20,769 bases of DNA from Bacteroidaceae bacterium (GCA_021443405.1 JABUUA010000009.1:1-20769), one strand, 5' to 3'. Numbered from the stretch's first letter, positions 5,995 through 14,476 are shown. The notes: generated by a model not told the origin, from the sequence alone. A program made the numbers and translations.

Positions 5995-7581
5995 TTAGTT
6001 CACGCCGTGGTTACTGGTTCCGCCGTTGTCCTTCTGTTTCTTGGTCGCCTTCAGGTTGCCAAAGAAATAGTAGTAGGGATAGAAGCCTTTGTATCGGGGG
6101 AAGAGTTCACGGGCATAGCGCTGGCGGTCGCTCATCATGGGTTTCACCTCTTGGAAATAACTGCCCAGACGGGTCTGGTGCATGGTGATTCCGGGGAAGG
6201 CCTCCGTCAGTTGCGGGTGTTTCGACGAGAACATCAGCAGGGCTTCGGCGATGGTCTGCGGCGGCATCTGCCCTTGGTAAGCCTCGCAGCGAGCAAGGAA
6301 TCCTTGCGTGGTCTTGGTGTAGAGCTGCACGGCAAGACTGTTGAGCAGGGCGTTGACGCTGCGTCCTTCCATGAGCGAGGCGTTGTAACCCATGAACACG
6401 GGCTGGATGTATTGACTCTCAAATGTGTCGTGCACGGGTTCCGTCATCCGCACCATCTTCATTTCCGCGTCATTGTTCACAGCGTCGGGCTGTCGGAGCA
6501 TGGCGGTGTAGCGCTTCACCCAAGCTCCTTCGAAGGGAACTTTCCCGAGGATGCGCAGATATTTCTCAGCCACGGTCCACTCGCCGCGCAGCAGGGCACA
6601 CTTGGTGAGCATCTTGAGCGAACGAAGCGTGGGGCCGCACATAGTGAGGTTCTCCATGGCGTGGTGCTGGGCCGTCTGCACAAGCCCGGCATAGTAGTCG
6701 CACTCCATCAGATAATAGGTTTGGCCGGTGGTCTCGTCGCGGTCGAAGCCGTGGATGTACGGCTCGTCGTAATCCATCAGCAAGTCGAAGAGACGACTGC
6801 CCTGTTCTCCGCGCTGCACGGTGGCCATGGCGTAGTAAGCCGCAATCATTCGGTAGGAAAGGGTGGGATGAGCACGCGCCGTTTTCTGCACTGCCTTCCA
6901 GTCCTGCTCCATCAGTTCGCACTGCATCTCCGTCACCACGCGAACGTAAGGTCGCAGCCACTGGCTGATGGCCATGCTGACGGCCATGGTAACCACGGCA
7001 ACCAGCGCTATCCCTCGGTTTTGGGGCAGCGTTTCGGGGTGCAGCCGATGGTGACGTGTGAAGGTGAAGATTATGAGAGCTAACAGAATGACCACTAAAG
7101 TGTAAAGGAAGGGAATGCCCATAATGCGACCCGGCTCGGCCTCGAAATAAATATCGACGCCTTGGTGAGCCACCACGGCCAGATAGACGGCTACGGGCAC
7201 AAAGGCCAGCGCTTGCCACCAGCCCCGCAGGCGCAGACAATAAGCGGTAAGCCACGTCGCGGCGGTGAGGAGCAGTGCCAGCACGGCGCTACCCAACACG
7301 GGCCAGCGCCATAACTGAAGCAAGGCGAGCCCGATGTGCCACAAAGCACCCCACGGACGTCCTGACTCATACTGCATCAAAGTAATGTCGGGGGCCCAGA
7401 ACGACCACTCGCGGGCCACGCGCATCACGTCGCCGTACCACAAAGCTCCCCACGCCCACACAAGAACGAAGAGCAGTCCCATGACGGGAATGCGGAAGGG
7501 CTTGCGCTCCTTCTGCGGTGCATTCGCCGAGGCGGGAGCGGCTGTGCGCACGGGCGCCGATTGTCTTTTGTGCTTTCCCAT
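5995..7581 (-). CDS. Multi-pass membrane protein with soluble helical C-terminal domain, copy 1 (DUF6057-like?)
   Basis: A 528-residue protein. A basic, Ala/Pro-rich cytoplasmic N-terminus (1-30) is followed by about five to six membrane segments (near 31-50, 80-115, 121-140, 155-176 and 189-208). A soluble domain of about 315 residues follows, rich in helix pairs suggestive of TPR-like repeats. The stretch TVAEKYLRILGKVPFEGAW (336-354) is shared with the protein at 12947-14476, showing the two are paralogues. It has its own promoter just upstream and is followed after 12 bp by the CxxCH lipoprotein gene, so the two are a transcriptional unit. The family resembles the Bacteroidota DUF6057 proteins as I remember them, which I cannot verify. 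No enzymatic motif was seen. Confidence 0.82.
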   Translation of the reverse strand: MGKHKRQSAPVRTAAPASANAPQKERKPFRIPVMGLLFVLVWAWGALWYGDVMRVAREWSFWAPDITLMQYESGRPWGALWHIGLALLQLWRWPVLGSAVLALLLTAATWLTAYCLRLRGWWQALAFVPVAVYLAVVAHQGVDIYFEAEPGRIMGIPFLYTLVVILLALIIFTFTRHHRLHPETLPQNRGIALVAVVTMAVSMAISQWLRPYVRVVTEMQCELMEQDWKAVQKTARAHPTLSYRMIAAYYAMATVQRGEQGSRLFDLLMDYDEPYIHGFDRDETTGQTYYLMECDYYAGLVQTAQHHAMENLTMCGPTLRSLKMLTKCALLRGEWTVAEKYLRILGKVPFEGAWVKRYTAMLRQPDAVNNDAEMKMVRMTEPVHDTFESQYIQPVFMGYNASLMEGRSVNALLNSLAVQLYTKTTQGFLARCEAYQGQMPPQTIAEALLMFSSKHPQLTEAFPGITMHQTRLGSYFQEVKPMMSDRQRYARELFPRYKGFYPYYYFFGNLKATKKQKDNGGTSNHGVN

Positions 7582-7586
7582 GGTTG

Positions 7587-7617
7587 CAAATTTACGGATT
7601 TATGGCGAAACGACCAA
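7587..7617 (-). promoter_or_regulatory. Promoter of cassette 1 (membrane protein/lipoprotein/nagB)
   Basis: On the minus strand: TTG (7615-7617), a 20-bp spacer and TAAATTTG (7587-7594). This fully matches the TTG/TAnnTTTG consensus. The -7 box ends only 5 bp before the ATG (7579-7581), so the predicted transcript has almost no leader. Confidence 0.75.
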
Positions 7618-7628
7618 GGTTATCCGCT

Positions 7629-8876
7629 TTATTTTGTCGCGTACACGCGCAGATATTGTTCCGCCACGGCGGTGTCTGCGAAGCGCTCCGCCACGTCGTC
7701 GTGCTGGCGCTGGCGCCGTTCGGACGAGAGTTCACTGGCGGCTCGGGCGATGCAATCGGCCATCTGCCGGGTGTCGTAGGCGGTTACGGCATAACCGTTT
7801 ACGCCGTCGCGCATCACGTCGGCCTGACCACCCGTGACGAAGCTCACCAGCACACAACCGGCCGCTGCTCCCTCCACAAGAGCGTTGCTCAGACTCTCGA
7901 AGCGCGAGGGACAGACCACCACGTCGGCTTGTTCTAACGTGTGGCGAACGGCGTCGGCGGAGAGCCGTCCGAGGTAGTCGTAGGACTGTTGCAGTTGCGC
8001 CAGCAGCGACTGGTCGCGCAATCCGCCGTACAGCACCCAGCGCAGGCGGGCGGAGAGCATCGGATGATGTTGGGCGAGGGCTTTGCTCACCTCCAGCAAC
8101 AGGTCGAATCCCTTAACGGGGTCGTCGAGTCGGGCGGCACCCACGGCCACCACCACTTCCTGCTCGTCCTTTCGGCGGCGGGCCTGCGGATTGTAGTCGG
8201 CCACGGGATAAGGATTAGGGATGAGCGTGAGAGGTTGTTGCCGCAGCAGCGCGCTTTGTTGGGCGTGCTCCAGTTCCCACTGACTGATGGGCACAAAGCG
8301 GATGGCGGTCGCGGCATAGAGTTGTCGTTTGCGGCGGAAGCAGCGCTGTGCTGTGGTGCGTAGCAGCGGCAGGGAACTCAGGTGAGTACAGTACCGGCAA
8401 GCGTGAAGGAATTCGCGGCAGTCGTAGGCGTGGTGGCAGAGACCCGTCATCGGCCACATGTCGTGCAGAGTCCACACCAGTCGCTTGTCCTGGCGACCCA
8501 TGTTCCGGAGGGCGGTCAGAGAGAGCGCGCCCTGGTTTATCCAGTGCAGATGCACCACGTCGGCCCACAGAACCCACGGATGGCGGTCGAGTCGATAGCC
8601 GTAGCGGGCTGTGTCTATCTGAAAGACGCGCTGGCGACAAAAGCCGTTGGCCACGAACAACTCAGCGCGTTCGACCATCGTGTTCCACATCTTGACCACC
8701 CCGCTGCGGGCAAACACCTGCAAGTCGTCGGCCCGTTCGTCAGCAGGAATGTCGTCGGTCATGACCAACATGCGCACCTCGCAATCGGGGCGCTGGCGCA
8801 AGACTTTGAACAGACGCTGGGCCACGATGGCCGCGCCGCCCGTCTGATAACTGCGTGAGACAATGAGAACCTTCAT
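7629..8876 (-). CDS. Glycosyltransferase, GT4-like (GT-B fold)
   Basis: A 415-residue cytoplasmic glycosyltransferase, probably using a nucleotide sugar for surface polysaccharide or glycan assembly. The N-terminal Rossmann domain starts MKVLIVSRSYQTGGAAIVAQ with the acceptor-side GGA loop. A Cys-rich segment typical of some GT4 enzymes, TLHDMWPMTGLCHHAYDC, continues with two more Cys at 160 and 163. The C-terminal nucleotide-sugar domain has a KGFDLL motif near 255 and the EX7E motif (Glu327 and Glu335) in FESLSNALVEGAAAG. I chose the ATG at 8874-8876 because the in-frame ATG at 8903 lies upstream of the -7 promoter element. It stands alone, 47 bp before cassette 1, without other polysaccharide genes. 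The acceptor and sugar cannot be deduced. Confidence 0.93.
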   Translation of the reverse strand: MKVLIVSRSYQTGGAAIVAQRLFKVLRQRPDCEVRMLVMTDDIPADERADDLQVFARSGVVKMWNTMVERAELFVANGFCRQRVFQIDTARYGYRLDRHPWVLWADVVHLHWINQGALSLTALRNMGRQDKRLVWTLHDMWPMTGLCHHAYDCREFLHACRYCTHLSSLPLLRTTAQRCFRRKRQLYAATAIRFVPISQWELEHAQQSALLRQQPLTLIPNPYPVADYNPQARRRKDEQEVVVAVGAARLDDPVKGFDLLLEVSKALAQHHPMLSARLRWVLYGGLRDQSLLAQLQQSYDYLGRLSADAVRHTLEQADVVVCPSRFESLSNALVEGAAAGCVLVSFVTGGQADVMRDGVNGYAVTAYDTRQMADCIARAASELSSERRQRQHDDVAERFADTAVAEQYLRVYATK

Positions 8877-8880
8877 GTGA

Positions 8881-8888
8881 CAAAGGTA
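8881..8888 (-). promoter_or_regulatory. -7 element of the glycosyltransferase gene
   Basis: TACCTTTG on the minus strand matches TAnnTTTG. No TTG lies at the ideal distance upstream; the nearest (8901-8903) has a 12-bp spacer. The box ends 4 bp before the chosen ATG, predicting a leaderless or nearly leaderless message. Confidence 0.5.
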
Positions 8889-8908
8889 ACAAAATTTCGT
8901 CAATCTTG

Positions 8909-8939
8909 TTGGCGTTCTGCCAAATAATCACTAATTTTG
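8909..8939 (+). promoter_or_regulatory. Promoter of the cstA-like gene
   Basis: TTG (8909-8911), a 20-bp spacer and TAATTTTG (8932-8939) match the Bacteroidota consensus in full. The expected transcription start is near 8943, about 17 nt before the ATG at 8960. It is back-to-back with the glycosyltransferase promoter. Confidence 0.75.
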
Positions 8940-8959
8940 TCGCAGATACACACGAAATC

Positions 8960-10459
8960 ATGTACACTTTCACCATTTCACTCCTGCTTCTCATCGCAGG
9001 ATATTTCGTTTACGGCTCGTTCGTCGAGCGCGTGTTCCGCCCTCAGAGTGAGCAACCCACCCCCTGCTATCGTCTGCAGGACGGAGCCGACTATACCCCC
9101 ATGTCCACGTGGAAAGTCTATACCATACAGTTTCTCAACATTGCCGGCACGGGCCCCATCTTCGGCGCGCTGTTAGGTATTCTCTATGGTCCGGCCGCCT
9201 ATCTCTGGATTGTGCTCGGCTGCATTTTTGGCGGCGCCATGCACGACTACATGTCGGGCATGATTTCGCTGCGCAAGGAAGGCGCCAGTCTGCCCGAGAT
9301 TATCGGCGACGAACTTGGCACGGTGTGCCGGCTGGTGATGCGCGTGGTCACGCTGCTGCTGATGGTGTGTGTGGGCGCCAGCTTCGTGATGGTTCCTGCC
9401 GACCTGCTGGTGCAGCTCACGGGCCTCGAGGGAAGCAACATCTATTGGGTGGTGATGATTTTCGCCTTCTATCTGTTGGTGGCTGTGGGCAGTGTGAATA
9501 AAATTATTGGCAATGTGTATCCCGTCTTCGGCGTGGCACTGCTCGTGATGGCGCTGATGGTGGGCGTGAGCATCTACACACAGTCCGGCGCTCTGCCCGA
9601 AATCACTGAGGCGTTCGCCGACCACAACCCCGTGGCAGGCCACACACCGCTGTTCCCCGGCATGTTCGTGTCCATCGCTTGCGGCGCTGTGAGCGGATTC
9701 CACGCCACGCAGAGTCCCATGATGGCCCGTTGCATCAAGCAGGAGCGCTACGGCCTCCGCTGTTTCTACGGCGCCATGATCACCGAGGGTGTCATGACGC
9801 TTGTCTGGGCGGCCGCCGCCATCAAGTTTGCGGACTCCATCGACGTGTCGCTTTATCCCTCGCTGACGGCCGACAGCACGCCTTACGACAAGTTGGTGGC
9901 GCTGCTGACCAACGGCGGTCAGAGCGGCGTGAGTCCCTCCACGTTTGTCAATCTCCTGTGCGAAAAATGGTTGGGCAAGGTAGGTCTCGTGCTGGCCATT
10001 CTCGGCATCGTGGCCGCGCCCATGAGCACGGGCGGCACGGCGTTCCGCGGTGCGCGTCTCATCATCGCCGATTTCATGCACTACGGTCAGCAGACGTTGT
10101 TGCGCCGCATCATCGTGGTGACGCCCGTTTTCGTGGCGGCCATACTGATGTTGGCCATGAAGTTCGACGTGCTGTGGCGCTATGTTTCGTGGTTCAACCA
10201 AGTGCTCTCGGCCTTTACGTTCTTCGCCATTGCCTATTGGTTGCGCGACCGTTCGTGCCGTGATGGCATTAGGTCGTGGTCGTGGCTCATCTCGTTCTTC
10301 CCCGCGCTGTTCATGACGGCGGTCAGCTCGAGCTTCATCCTTATCGCGCCCGAAGGGTTCCGTCTGCCCCTTGTTGTGGGCTATGCCATCTCGGCCACAG
10401 TGACGCTGGCCGTGGCTGCACTCTTCCTTTGGCATGCCTACCGGAAGCCCGAAGCATAG
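8960..10459 (+). CDS. CstA-family carbon starvation/peptide (pyruvate) transporter, short form
   Basis: A 499-residue polytopic inner-membrane protein. The CstA signatures are LNIAGTGPIFGALLG (59-73), GCIFGGAMHDYMSGM (87-101) and, in the middle, a GFHATQSPMMARCI motif. Many hydrophobic segments run to the C-terminus. E. coli CstA is about 700 residues, so this is the compact form common in Bacteroidota. CstA relatives import peptides or pyruvate under carbon limitation; the substrate here is unknown. The ATG at 8960 fits the promoter at 8909-8939 and gives a hydrophobic N-terminus. The gene is monocistronic and convergent with the GH51 gene. Confidence 0.94.
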   Translation: MYTFTISLLLLIAGYFVYGSFVERVFRPQSEQPTPCYRLQDGADYTPMSTWKVYTIQFLNIAGTGPIFGALLGILYGPAAYLWIVLGCIFGGAMHDYMSGMISLRKEGASLPEIIGDELGTVCRLVMRVVTLLLMVCVGASFVMVPADLLVQLTGLEGSNIYWVVMIFAFYLLVAVGSVNKIIGNVYPVFGVALLVMALMVGVSIYTQSGALPEITEAFADHNPVAGHTPLFPGMFVSIACGAVSGFHATQSPMMARCIKQERYGLRCFYGAMITEGVMTLVWAAAAIKFADSIDVSLYPSLTADSTPYDKLVALLTNGGQSGVSPSTFVNLLCEKWLGKVGLVLAILGIVAAPMSTGGTAFRGARLIIADFMHYGQQTLLRRIIVVTPVFVAAILMLAMKFDVLWRYVSWFNQVLSAFTFFAIAYWLRDRSCRDGIRSWSWLISFFPALFMTAVSSSFILIAPEGFRLPLVVGYAISATVTLAVAALFLWHAYRKPEA

Positions 10460-10577
10460 TCGTCCGTTGTCGCTTCCCGCATACTCCTCGCATGGCACGG
10501 AGTCTCATCCGATGAATCTTGTGCGCTGCCGCTGTCTTCATAGCGATGGCGCAGAGCCCTTATTTTTTGAGAATCAC

Positions 10578-10603
10578 CCCCGCCAACCAGTCGGTTAGCG
10601 GGG
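10578..10603 (-). terminator. Hairpin between cstA-like and GH51 genes
   Basis: An 11-bp stem (10578-10588 with 10593-10603) closes a 4-base loop. As minus-strand RNA the single imperfect pair is a U-G wobble, while on the plus strand it is a C-A mismatch, so it favours the GH51 transcript, whose stop codon is 32 bp away. No clear U-run follows. The rest of the gap 10460-10634 shows nothing I recognise. Confidence 0.5.
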
Positions 10604-10634
10604 CTGAAAAGTATGGGAGCGCCGAGGCGGCGGG

Positions 10635-12632
10635 TTACAACTTGGCAGTAATCATCACGAAGCTGTAGGGGGCAAGCTTGAGGTTTTGCTTTTTCTTCAG
10701 CTTGAAGGCCTCGGTGGTGGGGGCTATGGGTTGTGCCTCGAACGAGTTCTCCTGGTCGGGCTGGCCGGTGAGGGTGGTGATGGTGGCGGCTGACTTGACG
10801 CCGAAGCGCGAGAGGTTGAGCTGGGCCGTCTTTTCGTTGGCCGAGGCGTTGGCCATCTTGATGTAGAGCGTGCGGGTCTTCGTGTTGAGCACTACCGACT
10901 GCTCCTGCAGCAGGCCGTCGCCGTCCGTCTTGTCGGGGTTGTCGATGGTCACGCAGTCGCCGTAGTAATACTGCCCTGCCGACTGGCCGAACATCTGCTG
11001 CACGTAGTAGGAGCAGGTGAGGAAGGGACGCTCGTTGTCGAAGTAGATGAGGTCGGGATTCCAGTTGGTGGCGCCTTTGCGGGCGAAGAGCGGCGCGTAC
11101 GACGTCATGTCCACAATGTCGGCGTTGCGCTCCACGTGGATGAGATAGAGGGCCTCAGCCAGGGCGTCGATGAGTTTCTTGTCCTTCGAAGCATATTCGC
11201 CCAGATAGACCTTGGTCTTTCCGTCGCGGGGATAGTTGTCGTACTGGCGCTTGGTGAGGAAGTAGGTGTTGGGCTCGTAGTAGTGTTCGTCGATGATGGG
11301 CATGCCCAGGTCGCGGGCAATGCGCCAACCGTTTTCGTAGTCGGGGTTTTCGGCATGCGAGCCGGGACCGGCCGTGCCCACGATGATGATTTCGGGGTGA
11401 GCCTTGGTGATGCGCTCATACATGTACTTGAAGCGCTCCTCGAACTCGGGCGATATTTTCTCCTCGTTGCCGATGCCCAGGTACTTGAGACCGAAGGGTG
11501 CGGGATGACCTGCCTCGGCGCGGACCTTACCCCACTTCGATGTGGCGGGACCGTTGGCCCATTCGATGAGGTCGAGCGCCTCCTGCGTCCACATGTCCAT
11601 GTCGCTCATGTCGCAAGCGTCCTGCGCCTGGGTGGGCCACATGTTCCAACCGCCGTTGGTGCCTTGGCAGCTCACGCCGCAGGGAAGAATGGGCAGCGGT
11701 TCCATTCCCATGTCCTCGCACAGCTGGAAATACTCGTAATAGCCCAGCGCCATCGACTGGTGGTAGCCCCACGTGTTCTTCAAACCCTTGCGCGTTTCCT
11801 TGGGTCCCACGGTCTCTTTCCAACGGTACGTGTTCCAGAATCCGTCGCCACCGCCGTGCACTACGCAGCCGCCGGGGAATCGCATGAAGCGAGGCTTGAG
11901 GGCCTCGAGCGCCTCGGCGAGGTCGCGGCGCAGACCGTGACCGTGGTAAGTGTCCTGCGGAAGGAGCGAGAGCATGTCCACGTCGAGCACGCCGTCGCTC
12001 ACCAGCAGCAACTGCAGAGCGGCCTTGTCGCAGTCGGCCTTCGGGGTGAGGGTTGTGCCCATGTTAGCCCATGTGCTGTTGCCGACTACCAGCGTGTCGT
12101 CGGCCAGCAGTTCGGGGTCTTCGCCCCAGCCGCCGGGCTTCACCAAGGCGACGCGCACCATCATCTTGCCTTTGGGGCAGCGATAGAAAAACGAGAAATC
12201 GTATTTTTGACCCGCTTTCACGGTGATGCCGTCGAAGCCATCGTTCTGCAGACCGTAGCCCGCCCAGCCCTTGAAGTCGGGGAAGTGGCGAGTGCGCTCG
12301 GCGGTCAGGCGCATGTAGTTGGGATTGTTGGGGTGGATGGGTTCTTGTTGCTTCACCTCAGTCATTCCCAGCGAGTGGCCCGGACGCACAATCTTCCAGG
12401 CGGTAGCAGCTCCCCATCCGTCGTGTTCGTTGGCGTTGAACTCGAAAGAGCCGTTTTGCAGCAGTTCAGCATTGAGACCTCCGTCGGCCGACGAGCTGAT
12501 GTCCTCGAAGAAAATGCCGATGAGATGGTCACTGATAGCCTTGCCGCCTGCGGGCGCCTTCATAGGCTTCTGTGCCTGCAAGCTGACGCAGGCCGTAAGG
12601 AGCAATGCTCCCAAGGTAAGGTTTCGTTTCAT
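10635..12632 (-). CDS. Secreted alpha-L-arabinofuranosidase, GH51
   Basis: A 665-residue glycoside hydrolase that releases arabinofuranose from arabinan or arabinoxylan-type polysaccharides. A signal peptide spans about 1-20 (LLLTACVSLQAQ). A beta-sandwich, CBM-like region (about 45-225) precedes the (beta/alpha)8 catalytic domain, with RFPGGC (251-256), the acid/base Glu390 in GIGNEE and the nucleophile Glu479 in YLGEY. A C-terminal beta domain (about 560-665) closes it. This length and layout are usual for Bacteroidota GH51 enzymes. It is probably periplasmic or surface exposed; a Cys at 15 does not sit in a convincing lipobox. The gene stands alone, with its own promoter, and no SusC/D genes are nearby. 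Confidence 0.95.
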   Translation of the reverse strand: MKRNLTLGALLLTACVSLQAQKPMKAPAGGKAISDHLIGIFFEDISSSADGGLNAELLQNGSFEFNANEHDGWGAATAWKIVRPGHSLGMTEVKQQEPIHPNNPNYMRLTAERTRHFPDFKGWAGYGLQNDGFDGITVKAGQKYDFSFFYRCPKGKMMVRVALVKPGGWGEDPELLADDTLVVGNSTWANMGTTLTPKADCDKAALQLLLVSDGVLDVDMLSLLPQDTYHGHGLRRDLAEALEALKPRFMRFPGGCVVHGGGDGFWNTYRWKETVGPKETRKGLKNTWGYHQSMALGYYEYFQLCEDMGMEPLPILPCGVSCQGTNGGWNMWPTQAQDACDMSDMDMWTQEALDLIEWANGPATSKWGKVRAEAGHPAPFGLKYLGIGNEEKISPEFEERFKYMYERITKAHPEIIIVGTAGPGSHAENPDYENGWRIARDLGMPIIDEHYYEPNTYFLTKRQYDNYPRDGKTKVYLGEYASKDKKLIDALAEALYLIHVERNADIVDMTSYAPLFARKGATNWNPDLIYFDNERPFLTCSYYVQQMFGQSAGQYYYGDCVTIDNPDKTDGDGLLQEQSVVLNTKTRTLYIKMANASANEKTAQLNLSRFGVKSAATITTLTGQPDQENSFEAQPIAPTTEAFKLKKKQNLKLAPYSFVMITAKL

Positions 12633-12655
12633 AGATTTTTAAGTAAGTGTAATGC

Positions 12656-12686
12656 CAAAGGTACGAATAAGCGAGCGATTTTCCAA
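12656..12686 (-). promoter_or_regulatory. Promoter of the GH51 gene
   Basis: On the minus strand: TTG (12684-12686), a 20-bp spacer and TACCTTTG (12656-12663). The expected start lies near 12652, about 20 nt before the ATG. The -33 element and spacer are part of a 29-bp sequence repeated upstream. Confidence 0.78.
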
Positions 12687-12776
12687 ATTTATTTGAGGAA
12701 ATCAGAGCGTGAGTACCTTCGAGCGCGGTGACAGAGCCGCGCTCAGAGTACGAATAAGCGAGCGATTTTCCAAATT
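12661..12776. repeat. Duplicated 29-bp promoter segment with intervening hairpin
   Basis: An exact 29-bp direct repeat (12661-12689 and 12748-12776, period 87 bp) begins GTACGAATAAGCGAGCGATT and ends TTTCCAAATT on the plus strand. The downstream copy supplies the -33 element and spacer of the GH51 promoter. The other copy keeps these but reads TACTCTGA instead of TACCTTTG at -7. Between them GAGCGCGG (12721-12728) and CCGCGCTC (12737-12744) form a perfect 8-bp stem. Together with the neighbouring promoters this accounts for most of the 314-bp gap 12633-12946. Confidence 0.85.
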
Positions 12777-12916
12777 AAAAGAAAAGGAAATTTGGGCGAG
12801 CACGCCTTTGCGACTGCGTGACTGCGCTGGGTCGAAGGGAAAGAAACAGGTGGCCATGATGATGTGTGCGTTTGAACTTTTGCCTGCAAGATATCGAAAG
12901 ATTGTGAAAAAATCAT

Positions 12917-12924
12917 TATATTTG
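12917..12924 (+). promoter_or_regulatory. -7 element of cassette 2
   Basis: TATATTTG matches TAnnTTTG and lies 22 bp before the ATG at 12947. A TTG at the ideal -33 distance is not present, so only half of the promoter is recognisable. Confidence 0.5.
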
Positions 12925-12946
12925 CAGAGAATATAACCGAGAAATC

Positions 12947-14476
12947 ATGGAGAAAACCTTGCGAATGCTGTCGCGTTTCCACTGGTTGGCCGGCGTCCTG
13001 CTGTTGGGCGCGGCGGTGTATGTGTGGCAGCGCTACTTGCTCTACGATATGGAACAAACCCGCGTGCTGGTGTATGAGCGGTCGCGCGTGCTGGGTCAAT
13101 TGGCCCAGGTGGGCGGCGTGGCCGATTTCCTGGCCTTGTTCCTCCAACAGTTTTTCCGCTTTCCTCTGGTGGCCGTCTTCCTCATGGTCCTACTCTACGG
13201 CAAACTCACGCTCGCTGTGCGCGGTGTGGCGCAGGTCATGGCCGAGCGGTCGCTGACGCTGACCGAGCAGTTGCTCTGCTGGTTGCCCGCCGCCTTGCTG
13301 TTCGTCTATACGGAAGACCACCTGTTCTTCATCACCGGCCACGTGGCGCTGTTCCTCGCGGTGGCGGTGCTGTGGCTCTGGACATTGGCGGCGCGCGCCC
13401 TGCCCCGCGTGGCGGTGGCGGTGCTCACCCTGCTGCTGGTGCCGTTGACAGGCTTTGCCGTCGGTCCTTGCGTTTGGGTGTTGGTGGGTGGCATGCTGCT
13501 CTTCCACCTCTCGCGCTCCCAGTGGGTGCTGCTGGGCTTCGTGGTGCTCACGGCCCTGCTCACGGTGGTGCTGGCCCAGCGCTTCTGCCTGGCGGTGACC
13601 CCTTCCGAGCTCTTCTCGCCCAACATTTATAATCTGCGCACGCGCACGAACACCCTCTTGGGCTGGGTGTGGCTGGCCACGCTGGTCGTGACCTTCGCGC
13701 CCCGCGTGGTTCCCGAGCGCTGGACGACCGGCGGCAAAGCGGCAGTGACGGCCCTGGTGGCGGTGGTCGCCGTCACGTGGCAGCAGATGAGTGTGCGCTA
13801 CAGCGAGGCCACTCATCAGCGTTTGGCCTTGCAATATCAGTTGGACCACGGCCAGTGGCAGCCCGCTTACGAGTTCTGTTCGCACTACCTCACCAATCCC
13901 TTCACCGCCAACATCTATTGCCAGATAGCTGCGCAACAGGGAGCATTGGAGAGTAAGATAGGACTGACCATCGGCGATCCCGCCCAGCTCATCATGCCGG
14001 AGAACACGACGCGGCTGGTGCGCCGCCACCTCATGTCGCTCTATTATTATATAGGATATGTATATGGCGCGCAGGTGCAGGCCTTTGAATACAACGAGCC
14101 GTCGGAGGGAATGATGTGCCCCGAGGCGCTGAAACTGCTGGTGAAGACCAACATGATTCAAGGTCATTATGCCGTGGCAGAGAAGTATCTGCGCTATCTC
14201 GAGCACACGCTTTTCTATCGGTCGTGGGCGAAACAATACCGCGCTCTGCTGTACGACGACGCCGCGGTGGAGGCCGACCCCGAACTGGGACCGCGCCGTC
14301 AGGGCCTTGCCATCGAGTCGGTGCCGGCCCGTTGGACCACTGTCCCCCACATCATCCGCCAGATTTCCCACGCCGCTCCCACGCTGCCCGCCACGCAGTA
14401 TTACCGTGCGCTCCGTCAGACAGGCGCTTTTGATTCCTATCGTCCCCAGAACAATGAACTACAACCTATTTACTAA
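12947..14476 (+). CDS. Multi-pass membrane protein with soluble C-terminal domain, copy 2 (DUF6057-like?)
   Basis: A 509-residue protein. About nine membrane segments (near 13-32, 66-90, 107-121, 130-147, 152-168, 172-188, 192-210, 236-252 and 265-280) precede a soluble helical domain from about 281. The stretch YAVAEKYLRYLEHTLFYRSW (408-427) matches the protein at 5995-7581, so the two are paralogues. This copy has more membrane segments but a tail roughly 110 residues shorter after that shared motif. The last codons overlap the start of the lipoprotein gene by 23 bp, suggesting translational coupling. No catalytic motif was recognised; the family name is from memory and unverified. Confidence 0.82.
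   Translation: MEKTLRMLSRFHWLAGVLLLGAAVYVWQRYLLYDMEQTRVLVYERSRVLGQLAQVGGVADFLALFLQQFFRFPLVAVFLMVLLYGKLTLAVRGVAQVMAERSLTLTEQLLCWLPAALLFVYTEDHLFFITGHVALFLAVAVLWLWTLAARALPRVAVAVLTLLLVPLTGFAVGPCVWVLVGGMLLFHLSRSQWVLLGFVVLTALLTVVLAQRFCLAVTPSELFSPNIYNLRTRTNTLLGWVWLATLVVTFAPRVVPERWTTGGKAAVTALVAVVAVTWQQMSVRYSEATHQRLALQYQLDHGQWQPAYEFCSHYLTNPFTANIYCQIAAQQGALESKIGLTIGDPAQLIMPENTTRLVRRHLMSLYYYIGYVYGAQVQAFEYNEPSEGMMCPEALKLLVKTNMIQGHYAVAEKYLRYLEHTLFYRSWAKQYRALLYDDAAVEADPELGPRRQGLAIESVPARWTTVPHIIRQISHAAPTLPATQYYRALRQTGAFDSYRPQNNELQPIY

Noticed and set aside
4621..7083. 820-codon open frame on the plus strand
   Set aside because: It lies antisense to the lipoprotein and membrane-protein genes, which have a signal peptide, motifs and a paralogous pair. 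The His/Val/Gly-rich translation is typical of an antisense shadow in GC-rich DNA.
9173..10498. 441-codon open frame on the minus strand
   Set aside because: It is antisense to the CstA-like transporter; the His/Gln/Arg-rich composition marks it as a shadow.
11136..12731. 531-codon open frame on the plus strand
   Set aside because: It is antisense to the GH51 gene, which has clear catalytic motifs; no family resemblance and no start signals.
14169..14453. N-terminal extension of the copy-2 lipoprotein
   Set aside because: It overlaps the end of the membrane-protein gene in another frame. The ATG at 14454 gives a proper signal peptide and lipobox.
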